Shown: positions 1 through 8,778 of the stretch, one piece after another | Position numbering within the stretch: position 1 is the first letter of the stretch | How the letters are laid out: every line of letters starts with the position of its first letter | Assembly: GCF_000813985.1 (NCBI RefSeq) | Contig: NZ_JWLJ01000007.1 | Span: 1 to 64,000 of the forward strand | Direction: 5' to 3' | Length of the DNA: 64,000 nt | Origin: Ruegeria sp. ANG-R | Lineage (GTDB): Bacteria; Pseudomonadota; Alphaproteobacteria; Rhodobacterales; Rhodobacteraceae | The notes under the pieces: model-generated | Told to the model about the DNA's origin: nothing | What the model saw: only the letters and a program-made list of their open reading frames with translations | The model's database searches: none | Made by a program: the position numbers and the translations under genes

Positions 1-255
1 CTAACACACGATGATAAAAACGACCTGCCCTCAAATAACCCGTCCAGACATTGATCCTTTTTGGAGCTTGCCGACCAAACCCTCTTACCAAGCGTGAAAA
101 TCCTCGAAAACGGGCGCAGATCTCTTTCACGATGATAACCCTTCCCTCGGAGGTCGGTTGTCGATTTCCCGTTCCAGACGGTATATTTACCGATACCGGC
201 TCGACGCCTCACGCATGGATTTGCAGTCGAGAACCTTAGGCAGTCGCTAATCGCG
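1..255. other. left edge, no gene recognised
   Basis: No reading frame here has a recognisable product, and no RNA gene, repeat or clear terminator was seen. The stretch may hold the end of a gene lying outside the window, but nothing supports that directly. Confidence 0.4.
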
Positions 256-597
256 CTAATGTCTACAAAATCCCATCACATTGAACAGCTTCGTCTCAAC
301 TGTAAAGGGTAGGTATTGCAAGCGCAGTAAGCGTTGAATCAAGCCTCCAATTACGTCCCTGTCCGTGGTGACCCTTGTAAAGTTAGCATGGACGCTCGCG
401 GGAAGTGCCGGAGGATGGTCTTCAGGAACCTTTTGCAGAAGTCGCATCTTGGCGTCAAGGTGAGGGGTCATTTTGCCCAAAGGCACGCCTCTGATTTTCT
501 CAATCTCTTTGACCAGAACAACATGGAACTCGCCCAGAGCTTTTGCGCTCTGTCTATTGTCTTCAGAACACAAATCTGTCCGGTTGTACGGCCTCAT
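256..597 (-). CDS. possible small hypothetical protein, divergent from the AraC regulator
   Basis: An open frame of about 113 codons runs leftward from an ATG at 597 to a stop at 256. It lies just upstream of, and divergent from, the AraC-type gene that starts at 620. The frame stays open further upstream into the AraC gene, which weakens the case for it. The translation is hydrophilic, with a mixed charged middle (around EFHVVLVKEIEKIRG). I recognise no domain, signal peptide or membrane segment. It could be a degraded gene or a chance frame; I keep it only because it fills an otherwise empty divergent position. Confidence 0.2.
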   Translation of the reverse strand: MRPYNRTDLCSEDNRQSAKALGEFHVVLVKEIEKIRGVPLGKMTPHLDAKMRLLQKVPEDHPPALPASVHANFTRVTTDRDVIGGLIQRLLRLQYLPFTVETKLFNVMGFCRH

Positions 598-619
598 CAG
601 TTTCGGGTAGCGTATCGGC

Positions 620-1654
620 ATGAGCGAGAACAATGTGAACTCAGATAGCCAATCCTGGAGTGTTCCAGGTTTTGGTGTGCACCACATAGCCAGGCTTTTG
701 GACAACCGCGGCTCAGATATTGTTGCGCTGCTGAGATCGGCCAATCTACCCATTGATCTTCACGAAACCCCGCCGGATTTTGTTGATGTTCGCAATGAGC
801 TCCGCCTTTTGGAGCTTGCCATTGACGAGACCGGAGACCCCCTGTTTGCGATCTCGGCGGGAAAAACATTCAACCCCAGAAAAACAACCCTTCTCAGCTA
901 TGTCGTCTTGAACTCGCCGACCGTTGGCGAAGCAATCGAGAAGGCTGTGACCTATGCGCGCTTGGCTCGGGGTTTTGCCAAATTGTCGTTCTATGAAGAT
1001 GAGCGCGGCATGTTTTTGGAGATAGATTCCATCGCCCAGTTGATGCGTGCTGATGGTGCTCACAATGAGTTCCGAGTTTCCGCATTCCTGACCAGTTTTC
1101 AAATTGCAGCCGAAGCGCCCCTGCCTGTCCTGGAGATACGGTTTCCGCATGAAGTGACCGAAGAAAAGCACTCTCGGATCTCCGATGCCTTGTCGGTCAA
1201 GGTCAAACAGGGCCAACGCGTCCCAGGCATTCTGTTCGACAAGTCCGTGATGGACATTCCGATCAAAGATACGGACCCCGCATTGCTATTGCACCTTGAA
1301 ACGCATGTGCAAAACTTGATGAAGGACTTGCCCCCTGCGATCGGCGAAACAAGCTCTCTGGTGCAGGGCGAGATAACGTCGCGACTGTCCTTTAGTGCGC
1401 CGGCACAAGATGAAATTGCAAACACGCTTGGGATGAGCGTCAGTACACTTGGACGCAAACTTGCCAAAGAAGGCACGACCTACAAACAGCTGTTAAAGGA
1501 CACACGATACAGGCTGGCAGAGCAGTATCTTGATGACCCCAAACTCAGCCTATCTGAGATTGCCTTCGCACTTGGCTATTCGGATCAGGCCGCATTTACC
1601 AACGCCTACAAGACCTGGACAGGCCAATCCCCGGGGAGTGTGCGAGCGGGTTAG
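620..1654 (+). CDS. AraC family transcriptional regulator
   Basis: This 344-aa protein has the two-part layout of AraC regulators with an arabinose-binding-like N-terminal domain. Residues about 20-210 form the sensory domain. The last ~90 residues carry the double helix-turn-helix: QDEIANTLGMSVSTLGRKL as the first helix pair, then LSEIAFALGYSDQAAFTNAY as the second, with the typical G-Y-S-D-x-x-x-F signature. The size is usual for the OruR/ArgR-like group, whose members often sense a small metabolite. No metabolic target gene lies next to it: downstream is a 300-bp gap and then the convergent end of the SIR2-HerA operon. Regulation of that operon is possible but not shown. The start is the ATG at 620; its Shine-Dalgarno is weak. 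Confidence 0.88.
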   Translation: MSENNVNSDSQSWSVPGFGVHHIARLLDNRGSDIVALLRSANLPIDLHETPPDFVDVRNELRLLELAIDETGDPLFAISAGKTFNPRKTTLLSYVVLNSPTVGEAIEKAVTYARLARGFAKLSFYEDERGMFLEIDSIAQLMRADGAHNEFRVSAFLTSFQIAAEAPLPVLEIRFPHEVTEEKHSRISDALSVKVKQGQRVPGILFDKSVMDIPIKDTDPALLLHLETHVQNLMKDLPPAIGETSSLVQGEITSRLSFSAPAQDEIANTLGMSVSTLGRKLAKEGTTYKQLLKDTRYRLAEQYLDDPKLSLSEIAFALGYSDQAAFTNAYKTWTGQSPGSVRAG

Positions 1655-1955
1655 GGTAATCTCAAGACCAATATAGGCGCCAGCATAGCAAATTTGGCGT
1701 TTCCCGTACGCCAGCTCGGATGATCTCGAAATATCCAAAGGTTTTTACCTATTCGCAAAGTTCTACGGTGGCTCGCGGATGCTTGTTGATTGAACGCAAC
1801 TTCAAGCATCCGCTGGAACAGTGTAAGCGTTGCAACTGACCCCCCTATGGATAACTTTCTGAGTGCTCCCTTTGTGTCTATATTGGCGCTACGCGCCAAT
1901 ACGGTATTAGTAAAGCACGCACGCCCGGCCTTCAGCCTCAACTACAGCCTAGCCG
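1655..1955. other. intergenic gap between two convergent genes
   Basis: About 300 bp between the AraC gene and the convergent proteasome-like gene. The only structure I see is a short perfect palindrome, listed separately. No gene is supported. Confidence 0.5.
1881..1901. repeat. perfect 9-bp inverted repeat, possible hairpin
   Basis: The arms TATTGGCGC and GCGCCAATA are separated by TAC. It sits between the 3' ends of two convergent genes, where a bidirectional transcription stop would fit, but no U-tract follows on either strand. It could also be an operator for a dimeric regulator. Confidence 0.5.
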
Positions 1956-2780
1956 TCACCTCCCCTGAACTCTTCGACCGTATCTCTGCCCACGTGTGAA
2001 TTTCTCCAAGGTTTTGGGGTCCAATTGAGTGAAATTTTCATCAACCCAGTAGTGCGCAAAACTCTGGGGGGCCGTGGTTCGCCGTCCGTAGACAGTAGGG
2101 ACGCCATTGAACTTCACACCGACGACTTTGCCACAACCCATTTGATCCAGTTTTACGAGCTGAGGGTGACCTCCTGTCATGAAGGAGTTTGAAGGTCTCC
2201 CGTTGACCAGATCACAAAGTGACCAAAAGCATGTCCTTGCCACATTGCCTTGATCACCTTCGGCAATCCACTCTTGCCGCTTTTTGTTTGCGCGACCGCC
2301 TAGGCCCGAACTGTAGACAAGCGCTGACTGTTCACTACTCAACGATCTCATACCAACTTGGGCTACTTTCCAACTGGAACCCGAAGTCCCAGGATGATGC
2401 AGCCAAAACAACTTAAAACCCGCAGGGCCGTTTGCACCGCTTCGCACGCCGTACAACACGTCGAGTTCGCAACTCGCGACCAACGGAGGGTTTGCACAAG
2501 ACAACCTGCAAAACTCTTCCGCGCGCATTTGAGTGCCAAGAGGTGAACTGACCGAGCCATGTTTAATTTCGACCAGAAGCCGACGCAGGAAAGTGCTGCC
2601 CCATGTGAGGTCGCCTGAGAGGGAGAAAATTTCTGGACTGCAAGCACTGTCAAACACCTTCTTTTCGTGCAACGACACTGCTTTGCCGGTCTTAAGAGAT
2701 GTACCTTGACTATCAGCACCTAGGTAGAATGTCTTGGTGCCCGTTGCTGAGACCGAGAGCCACGCTGTATTAGTTGTCAT
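1956..2780 (-). CDS. proteasome-fold (Ntn-hydrolase-like) protein, third gene of a SIR2-HerA operon
   Basis: The 274-aa protein begins with a pattern resembling HslV and proteasome beta subunits. TAWLSV at residues 5-10 matches the TTIVSV start of HslV. GADSQGT at 21-27 matches the strand with the conserved Asp17, EKKV at 39-42 matches the Lys33 region, and FSLSGD at 52-57 matches the following glycine turn. If this alignment is right, Thr5 would be the nucleophile and a four-residue propeptide would have to be removed. The C-terminal half (about 150-274) is unlike any family I know. It is the last gene of a minus-strand operon, 39 bp after the HerA gene. That it is a protease or other hydrolase is inference; the family call rests on pattern matching only. 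Confidence 0.55.
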   Translation of the reverse strand: MTTNTAWLSVSATGTKTFYLGADSQGTSLKTGKAVSLHEKKVFDSACSPEIFSLSGDLTWGSTFLRRLLVEIKHGSVSSPLGTQMRAEEFCRLSCANPPLVASCELDVLYGVRSGANGPAGFKLFWLHHPGTSGSSWKVAQVGMRSLSSEQSALVYSSGLGGRANKKRQEWIAEGDQGNVARTCFWSLCDLVNGRPSNSFMTGGHPQLVKLDQMGCGKVVGVKFNGVPTVYGRRTTAPQSFAHYWVDENFTQLDPKTLEKFTRGQRYGRRVQGR

Positions 2781-2819
2781 GCGCTTGCTTCCTATTTGCA
2801 GGCAAGGAAGATGAAGAAA

Positions 2820-4871
2820 CTAACCCTTCCAATACAAACTCGGGTTCTGGGGGACGTACCAAAGATCTCGAACATTCGTGTCATCGCTGTTCGGGGTAGG
2901 ATTAGCGTCTCGAACGCGGAATGTGGTCGGAATCTTTACAGCGCTCCCGAAAATCAGCGCGTGCTGTTTTGGGAGTGACGGGAGGCGCTGCAATACCGTT
3001 TCCGAGATGAACGGAGTCATCTGTTTAATCTGCGAAAGGTCATCAGGGTTTTGGATACGATGAATGATAAAATTGTTGCATTGTGAAAGCACTGTTTTCG
3101 ACAGTTCGCTCGGTCTTTGAGAGGCGACTATAAGAAAAGCTCCGTACTTTCGACCTTCTTTCGCAATCCGTTGAAATGTAATCCCGGCGTCGATGGCAAA
3201 ACGGCTCGGACGCTCCGAAATATAGCGATGAGCCTCTTCAAGGATCAGATGGACGGGCATCTTGTTTCGGGGTTCCGCACGGCGCATACGATCAAAGATC
3301 AACCTGGCGACCACCGCCGAAGCAAGCTCAACGATTTCATCGGGTGCGTCATTCAGGTCTATGATGCAGATTTGGCGATCTTTGCGATAACGTGTGCCAT
3401 CCCTGGTGATACCGAGAAGCCGATCTACAAAAGATGTCGGTTCCTTGTCGTGATCTTGTAAGTCTCCAACAGGTGCGCGCAGGAATTCATAATCAGGATT
3501 GTCAGAAACGGATTTCAGCCGAGTGACAAGTTGGGAGCAATACTCCCTTATTTGCTTGTTTCCATTAGCCTCTTCATAGAACAGAGCGAGGTCCAACGCG
3601 GACTGAAGTCGCTCGAACGAGAATGGTATGTTGTTGTAACTGGGGAGAACTGGCTCGTCTTTGTGATGCTTTTGTAGAAGATCTAGAAGCGCATCGTACT
3701 TTTTTGACGTTTCTTGCTTGGGGCCATCCTTGAACTGCCCAAAGTCGATTGTCAAACCCGATGATATCGTATTCTTGTTTATCTCATCAGTCGAAAAAGT
3801 GCCTAGTACTGCCAGGATGCGGTCTACTTTGCTTGGCGAACTGGAGTCACCGTGCAGGATTGAATAGATGATCTTGGCCAGAACGTGATTTTGGACTTCT
3901 ACTAACTCGCCCTGCTCGCCGGGATCGTTCACAACATCATCTATAGGGGATTCTTGAAATAGCGTTGTTAGTCCTAGCGCTGTACGCAACGCTGGAAGTT
4001 GCGTTTTCTCGCTAGCACGCAGCAAAAGAGCCCACTCGTCAACGGTCATAAACCAATGTGGAAGACGAAAACGGTCGACTAAATCGGCGCCGAGGAAGCC
4101 TTCGTCAAGCCCTTCCGCTTCAGCATCTGAACCGGTGGCCTTGAAATAGCTCGCCTGAATCTGCCACGGCATATCCTCAAAAGCTTGTCGATACTCGCCG
4201 TTGACATCGAAGAGCACAAACGAAGCACCAATAGCCCAAAATTCTTCAACTCGGTCGAAAACCGCCTGAATTACTGACGCCACGGTGCAGGACTTCCCGC
4301 TTCCGGTATTTCCAAGTACCGCAACATGCCCGCCAAAGAAAGCATCAAGCTGAGCTTTAACGGGGTAATCCTTGAAGACTGCCGATGTGCCGATCTCAAT
4401 CGTATGGGGCACTGTCCCTTGTATTTTTGCGCCCTCGGCATCGGTTTTTTCGGCCTGGTCTGGCGGTTGCTCCACGTTGAAGATACGGTCTAAGTCTTCA
4501 TCTCGGGCATAAAGAGCATCCGCATAAAGCGGCGGAAAAGTCGAAACACCGAACTTGAACGTACCGCCTTGAACAGGTACCGAGCCCACAGGTACGACGT
4601 CGAGGAACTTCGCTGCCGTTACCTTGTCCATCTCAGTACCTACCTCGTAGGCAGGAGAAAAATCTTTCTCGCGAAGGCCGATAACTTCGATAACGACGTA
4701 ATCGGATTGTGTTGGTACCACTAGGTATGACCCAAGGGTTGCGACGTAGTGGATGTCATCAAAACCCACCACCGTGAAATTGTCGCTTCCTCTGTGTAGT
4801 TCGACGACTAGGCGATCAGCGGAAACGCTAACAATCTTGCCGATGGCCCGGCTCACATCATCCTTCGCCAT
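2820..4871 (-). CDS. HerA-like ATPase of a SIR2-HerA defence operon
   Basis: The 683-aa protein has an N-terminal barrel-like region (residues 1-110), then a DUF87/HerA ATPase core. The Walker A GNTGSGKS lies near residue 190 and a Walker B with paired acids, LILEEAHRY, lies in the last third. HerA proteins form hexameric FtsK-like motors. In characterised SIR2-HerA (Nezha-type) systems, HerA assembles with SIR2 into a large complex that depletes NAD and/or cuts nucleic acid on phage infection. I chose ATG 4871 over GTG 4877 because GGCGGTG sits at a good distance upstream. The gene overlaps the end of the SIR2 gene by 14 bp, which points to translational coupling. Confidence 0.9.
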   Translation of the reverse strand: MAKDDVSRAIGKIVSVSADRLVVELHRGSDNFTVVGFDDIHYVATLGSYLVVPTQSDYVVIEVIGLREKDFSPAYEVGTEMDKVTAAKFLDVVPVGSVPVQGGTFKFGVSTFPPLYADALYARDEDLDRIFNVEQPPDQAEKTDAEGAKIQGTVPHTIEIGTSAVFKDYPVKAQLDAFFGGHVAVLGNTGSGKSCTVASVIQAVFDRVEEFWAIGASFVLFDVNGEYRQAFEDMPWQIQASYFKATGSDAEAEGLDEGFLGADLVDRFRLPHWFMTVDEWALLLRASEKTQLPALRTALGLTTLFQESPIDDVVNDPGEQGELVEVQNHVLAKIIYSILHGDSSSPSKVDRILAVLGTFSTDEINKNTISSGLTIDFGQFKDGPKQETSKKYDALLDLLQKHHKDEPVLPSYNNIPFSFERLQSALDLALFYEEANGNKQIREYCSQLVTRLKSVSDNPDYEFLRAPVGDLQDHDKEPTSFVDRLLGITRDGTRYRKDRQICIIDLNDAPDEIVELASAVVARLIFDRMRRAEPRNKMPVHLILEEAHRYISERPSRFAIDAGITFQRIAKEGRKYGAFLIVASQRPSELSKTVLSQCNNFIIHRIQNPDDLSQIKQMTPFISETVLQRLPSLPKQHALIFGSAVKIPTTFRVRDANPTPNSDDTNVRDLWYVPQNPSLYWKG

Positions 4872-6147
4872 TTTCACCGCCTTGATTTTTAAAAAGCAGC
4901 TTCTTGAACACTTTTTCGATGGCCTGATCTTCTTTCTGGTCAGCGCTCGACGGCATCAAGTCCTTAACAATGGTATCGAAATAATGAGCCTTCTTTTGGG
5001 TTTCCTCGTCGGTGCCCCAGATGAACCAAATCCGAGGATCACCGAGAGATGCAAGCTCTTTCGTGACAGGGTTATCCGCATCGTCGGGGTTGAGGAAAGC
5101 AATCAACCTAAAGCCCGGAAGAGTAAGCCCCTGAAAAATGATGTTGTTGATGTGTTCATCGCCAAAGCTAAAGCCCATAACGAAGAGAACACTCTGATCT
5201 TGGACGATTTGTTGTTGAAATTCGCGAAACATATCAGAGTAGGGTGATCCAAAGCTCGCTGTTTGTTTCGAGGGGGTCGGATAAATCATGACACGATCCT
5301 TTGCAGGATCGAGTTTCTCAGCTGCCTCCCGGATGGGGAACAGGCCAGATTGCTCTTCTGTCCAGTTTAAGGATCCGTGGAGCTTGCAGAAATGGACATA
5401 CCCATCGACAGCAGCCCACCTCTTCGAAGAGATGTCGAGCTGTTCGGCCAATGCACGCCGGTAGGTGGCCGGATTGAAACGGCGTTCGATCGTACCGGCA
5501 AAACCGTTTGAATAGGGAATGCCGGATCGGTCCATCGCCCGCTCATTGAATAGGTCGTAATTGGTAGTGAACACCCAAGCCGGTGCAAGACCGCGAGATC
5601 GCATTGAGAGCGACTGGTAGAAACGACGATAAAGAGACACCACGCTATCGTCACCATGAGCGAACCTGCCTTCAGTACATTTTTGAAGGATGAAGTTCTT
5701 GACCCCTGCAATCACCTCTTCGACGGTAATGAGTGCATCCTTTAATTCAGCCTTGCTACTCGTTCTGCAAAACTGTTGCGCAGTCATCAGAACTTCCATC
5801 AACCGTTCCAAATTCCAGTGGAAATCTTGCCGGGTGATATCAATGCCGAGTTTATCGAAAAGCGCAGCCTTCTGAACGCCAGTGACATAGTTGGCCGCAG
5901 GAGGGAGGCCTGGCGGCGATTGAAGTGCATTTTGAAATTCTTGCGCTAGAGGCCCCATCGTCGGGATACCCAATTCTTCGTCACCCTGCTTGAGTGAGGA
6001 ACATCCGGAGCCAATTAGAAACGATAGATTTTTGGAACCGAAGGCCTCAGCCAAGTGGTGCCTGATGATTTCTGTTCGTTCATTGAATTCGGCGTCCGGC
6101 GGGAGTTTGGCGAACTCATCTTTGCTCCCCTTCCTGAAGTTGATCAA
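4858..6147 (-). CDS. SIR2-like domain protein of a SIR2-HerA defence operon
   Basis: The 429-aa protein has the Rossmann-type NAD-binding motifs of prokaryotic SIR2 proteins: LIGSGCS at about 44-50, TTNYD near 195, KLHGSLNW near 260, and VMGFSFGDEHINN near 335, the last typical of defence-associated SIR2 domains. Such proteins usually act as NADases that empty the NAD pool after phage sensing, not as deacetylases. It is the first gene of a minus-strand operon with HerA and a proteasome-fold protein. The upstream gap to the IS66 transposase gene (6148-6408) must hold the promoter; I could not define it. Confidence 0.9.
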   Translation of the reverse strand: MINFRKGSKDEFAKLPPDAEFNERTEIIRHHLAEAFGSKNLSFLIGSGCSSLKQGDEELGIPTMGPLAQEFQNALQSPPGLPPAANYVTGVQKAALFDKLGIDITRQDFHWNLERLMEVLMTAQQFCRTSSKAELKDALITVEEVIAGVKNFILQKCTEGRFAHGDDSVVSLYRRFYQSLSMRSRGLAPAWVFTTNYDLFNERAMDRSGIPYSNGFAGTIERRFNPATYRRALAEQLDISSKRWAAVDGYVHFCKLHGSLNWTEEQSGLFPIREAAEKLDPAKDRVMIYPTPSKQTASFGSPYSDMFREFQQQIVQDQSVLFVMGFSFGDEHINNIIFQGLTLPGFRLIAFLNPDDADNPVTKELASLGDPRIWFIWGTDEETQKKAHYFDTIVKDLMPSSADQKEDQAIEKVFKKLLFKNQGGENGEG

Positions 6148-6360
6148 GTCTCTCGCTCCAATTCAGTTTGCGACCCTTACCACCTCAAGACTGTGTGGAT
6201 TGGGTGTAAAAAAGTACGAAAAATCAGTTGTATTGAGAGATCATAACTCGCGTCGAACTTAGAAAGCGAGCCCCAAGGATTTGAAAATTAGCATTTTTGT
6301 CTACACGAGGCTTCATGCCTTACAAAGTCAATTTAAACTCGTCGCCTCACGTGCTTATAG

Positions 6361-6383
6361 CCCGCCAGGTGGAACCAGGCGGG
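6361..6383. repeat. imperfect hairpin just downstream of the IS66 tnpC gene
   Basis: Arms CCCGCCAGGT and ACCAGGCGGG pair over 10 bp with one mismatch around a GGA loop. A hairpin of this kind often follows IS66 tnpC genes. No GTAAGCG-type terminal inverted repeat was found between it and the SIR2 gene, so the left end of the element is not defined. Confidence 0.5.
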
Positions 6384-6408
6384 CGCATAGGATCCAATGT
6401 AATCAGGA

Positions 6409-8070
6409 CTACTCGATGCCGAAGCGACCCTTTGGACAATGCCATGGCAGCAACTTTTCGTATTCAGCCCTCGGGTGCCCTGCCGCCATCCGATCAAATA
6501 ACCAAGTCATGTAGGCATATGGCTCGACACCATTCAACTTGCAGGTACCGATAAGGCTGGCCATCAGCGCCCAATTGCGACCGCCGATTTCCGAACCTGC
6601 GAACAACGCGTTCTTCCGCAGCAATGCAATCGGACGAATGGTGTTCTCGACCGCATTGTTGTCGAATTCCACACGCCCATCTTCGAGAAAAACGGTCAGC
6701 CCGTCTCGGAGCTTCATTGCGTAAGTAATGGCCGCACCCAGCGTCGACTTCATCGAAATCTCACCAGATAGTTTGCGAAGCAACGCAAATAGCCTGAAAA
6801 CTATTGGTTGCGCTTCTTTTTTGCGCACCGCCAATCGAACGGTCGCTGTCTTGCCCTTCAAAGACCGCTCAACTTCATAGATTTCATTGATCAGTTCAAT
6901 AACGCTGTTCGCCTCTTTTGATCTTGTTGCTTTGAAAACGTCCAGGAACTTCCGGCGTACGTGCGCCCAACAGTAAGCGAGCACCAGTGGACCTTCATCC
7001 CGTTCGTCACGCATAAAGCGATTGTAGCCGGCATAGCCATCCACCTGCAGTGTTCCGGAAAAGCCTTTCAAGATCTCTTCAGCATGTGCGCCGCGCCGAG
7101 ATTGTTCAAAGTTGAAAACGACACCTGGCGGCTCATTCCCCAGCCAGCGCCGGTCGTCACGACACAAAGCCCAGACATAGCAGGTCTTCGTTTTTCCATT
7201 TCCAGGTAGCAGCTGGGATAATACCGTCTCGTCCATGTTCAGCTTAGTGCTGGTTTTCAAGTTCGCTGCAAGGGCCGCGTGAACCGGTACGAGCGCGTTC
7301 CCAAGCTCGTCCATCAGCCGCACCATTGTTGAACGGTGGAACTTGATGCCAGAACGTTTGAATATCTGTTCTTGGCGATAGTTTGGGATGAAATCTGCAA
7401 ATTTGCTGACCGCGAGGCCTGCGATCAACCGATCGTCAAAGCGAGTATAGTCGAAGGCACGCGGTGGCACTTTTGCCTGCACAAATTTATCGCAGACCCG
7501 GCATACATATTTCGGATAGCGCTCCCGAATGACTCGAACCTCAGCAGGTTTATAGGTGAGGCGTTCGATCACTTGTTCACCCATCGGTCGCATGGCGCAA
7601 CCACATGTGCACTCGGTTCCCTGTTTCGGCTCAATGACCCGATCTTCTCGGGGAAGATGTGCTGGAATAGTGACGGACTGTTTCCCTTTCAAACCCCGTG
7701 GTTTCGACGCCCTCTCGGGTTCGGATACAATTGATGAACCGTCCTGGCCGGGCTTCATGGGATCAGGTGTTGCATTTCCATGACCTGCTTCAACGTTGCC
7801 CTTGTCCATTCGGGTCGGTGTTTTTTCACTCGATTGGCCGAATTGCATATCCGCCAGTTTGTTGAGCTGCGCTCGAAGGCGACGGTTATCAGCTTTGATG
7901 ACCCTAATCTCTGCAGAAAGCGTCGAAATCTTCGCATCCTTAAGCACGATCTCATTGTCATAGTAAGCCTCGCGCTGGTGGTCAGCCTTCGATATTCGGA
8001 CTGCCACGTTGGCCACGAACGAATCTGCGTAACCCGCGAGGTCTGCGCAGGCAGATTGAATATCCTTCAT
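6409..8070 (-). mobile_element. tnpC: IS66 family transposase TnpC
   Basis: The 553-aa protein has all the parts of the IS66 transposase. There is an N-terminal coiled-coil (about 25-75) and a zinc-finger region with C-T-C-G-C and C-R-V-C pairs (about 160-200). The DDE catalytic core follows, with NMDETVL and LQVDGYAGY as acidic strands and the VENTIRPIALLRKNALFAGS block. Last is the C-terminal IS66 tail (LNGVEPYAYMTWLFDRM). Length is full and no lesion was seen. tnpA and tnpB, which normally precede it, are absent from the adjacent DNA; a tnpA-tnpB pair in the same orientation lies 7.4 kb upstream. It may be a stranded part of a split element or of a different copy. Confidence 0.93.
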
Positions 8071-8115
8071 TGCTCCTATTCATCCCATGTTGGCCGCAAG
8101 CACAGCCGCTTTGGT

Positions 8116-8143
8116 CGCGGCCGACATGCCGGCCGCGTTTTTT
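8116..8143 (+). terminator. strong Rho-independent terminator-like hairpin
   Basis: Arms CGCGGCCG and CGGCCGCG pair perfectly around ACATGC and are followed by six T. It lies between tnpC and the HTH gene and is oriented to stop rightward transcription, yet no rightward gene lies upstream. A further outer inverted pair (8079-8088 and 8164-8173, TTCATCCCAT/ATGGGATGAA) encloses it. Confidence 0.6.
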
Positions 8144-8269
8144 CTTGATTTTTTGATGTAGGGATGGGATGAAGTCAGCGAGATCGTGGTACTAAACGAT
8201 TTTGAGGCCCTTGAGGATCGGCAAAATCCTCGGGGCCTTGCTTATTTCAGAGCCCATGAGTTTAACCGC

Positions 8270-8503
8270 TCATTCTGGATCTCCTTTATATTCGGGGTAG
8301 CGTTCGGGCCAGATTTCAGCTGGATGAACGCCGATTTTTTCCGCGATCCTTGCCTGAACCTTGGCTGAAACTGAACGTGAGTTGCTCACTGACAGCACCG
8401 TGCTGTGGCTTAAACCAAGCTCGCGCGCGATCTCGTTGAATGAGCTTCCAGCGCGCTGAAGCTCATACTTCGTCTTCAAATGCCTTTCTCTGAGGTCCTG
8501 CAT
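8270..8503 (-). CDS. small Ner/Nlp-type helix-turn-helix protein
   Basis: The roughly 77-aa protein carries a helix-turn-helix (FNEIARELGLSHSTVLSVSN) followed by the IAEKIGVHPAEIWPERY tail that typifies the Ner/Nlp family of phage and mobile-element regulators. The reading frame continues upstream to a TTG at 8551. I prefer the ATG at 8503 because the extra residues are not family-like, but neither start has a good ribosome site. It stands alone between the IS66 tnpC gene and the divergent recombinase-like gene, as a mobile-element regulator might. Its target is unknown. Confidence 0.7.
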   Translation of the reverse strand: MQDLRERHLKTKYELQRAGSSFNEIARELGLSHSTVLSVSNSRSVSAKVQARIAEKIGVHPAEIWPERYPEYKGDPE

Positions 8504-8778
8504 TTGCGGGTCTCTAATCGTGACTTTGCTACTGCATAAGCGCAACGACAATTCCCCAGCAAGAAGAAAAACTCTGGTAACCAGCTGTGTTTACTTGGTT
8601 TTTCATGATCCATATAACACTTGCACTCATTTGGTCACACGGCAACAGAATTTCAAAATTCCGAGCTATTCTGCAACCTATTGAGTTTTAACAGACAAAA
8701 CTGAGCGTCACTGGCGCGATTTTACACTCAGATTCAGATATCAGCAGTGCATTCGGATTTGGAACGCATTATCTCTGG

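Noticed and set aside
6148..6408. GTAAGCG-type IS66 end next to tnpC
   Set aside because: No such motif was found; the only structure is a hairpin.
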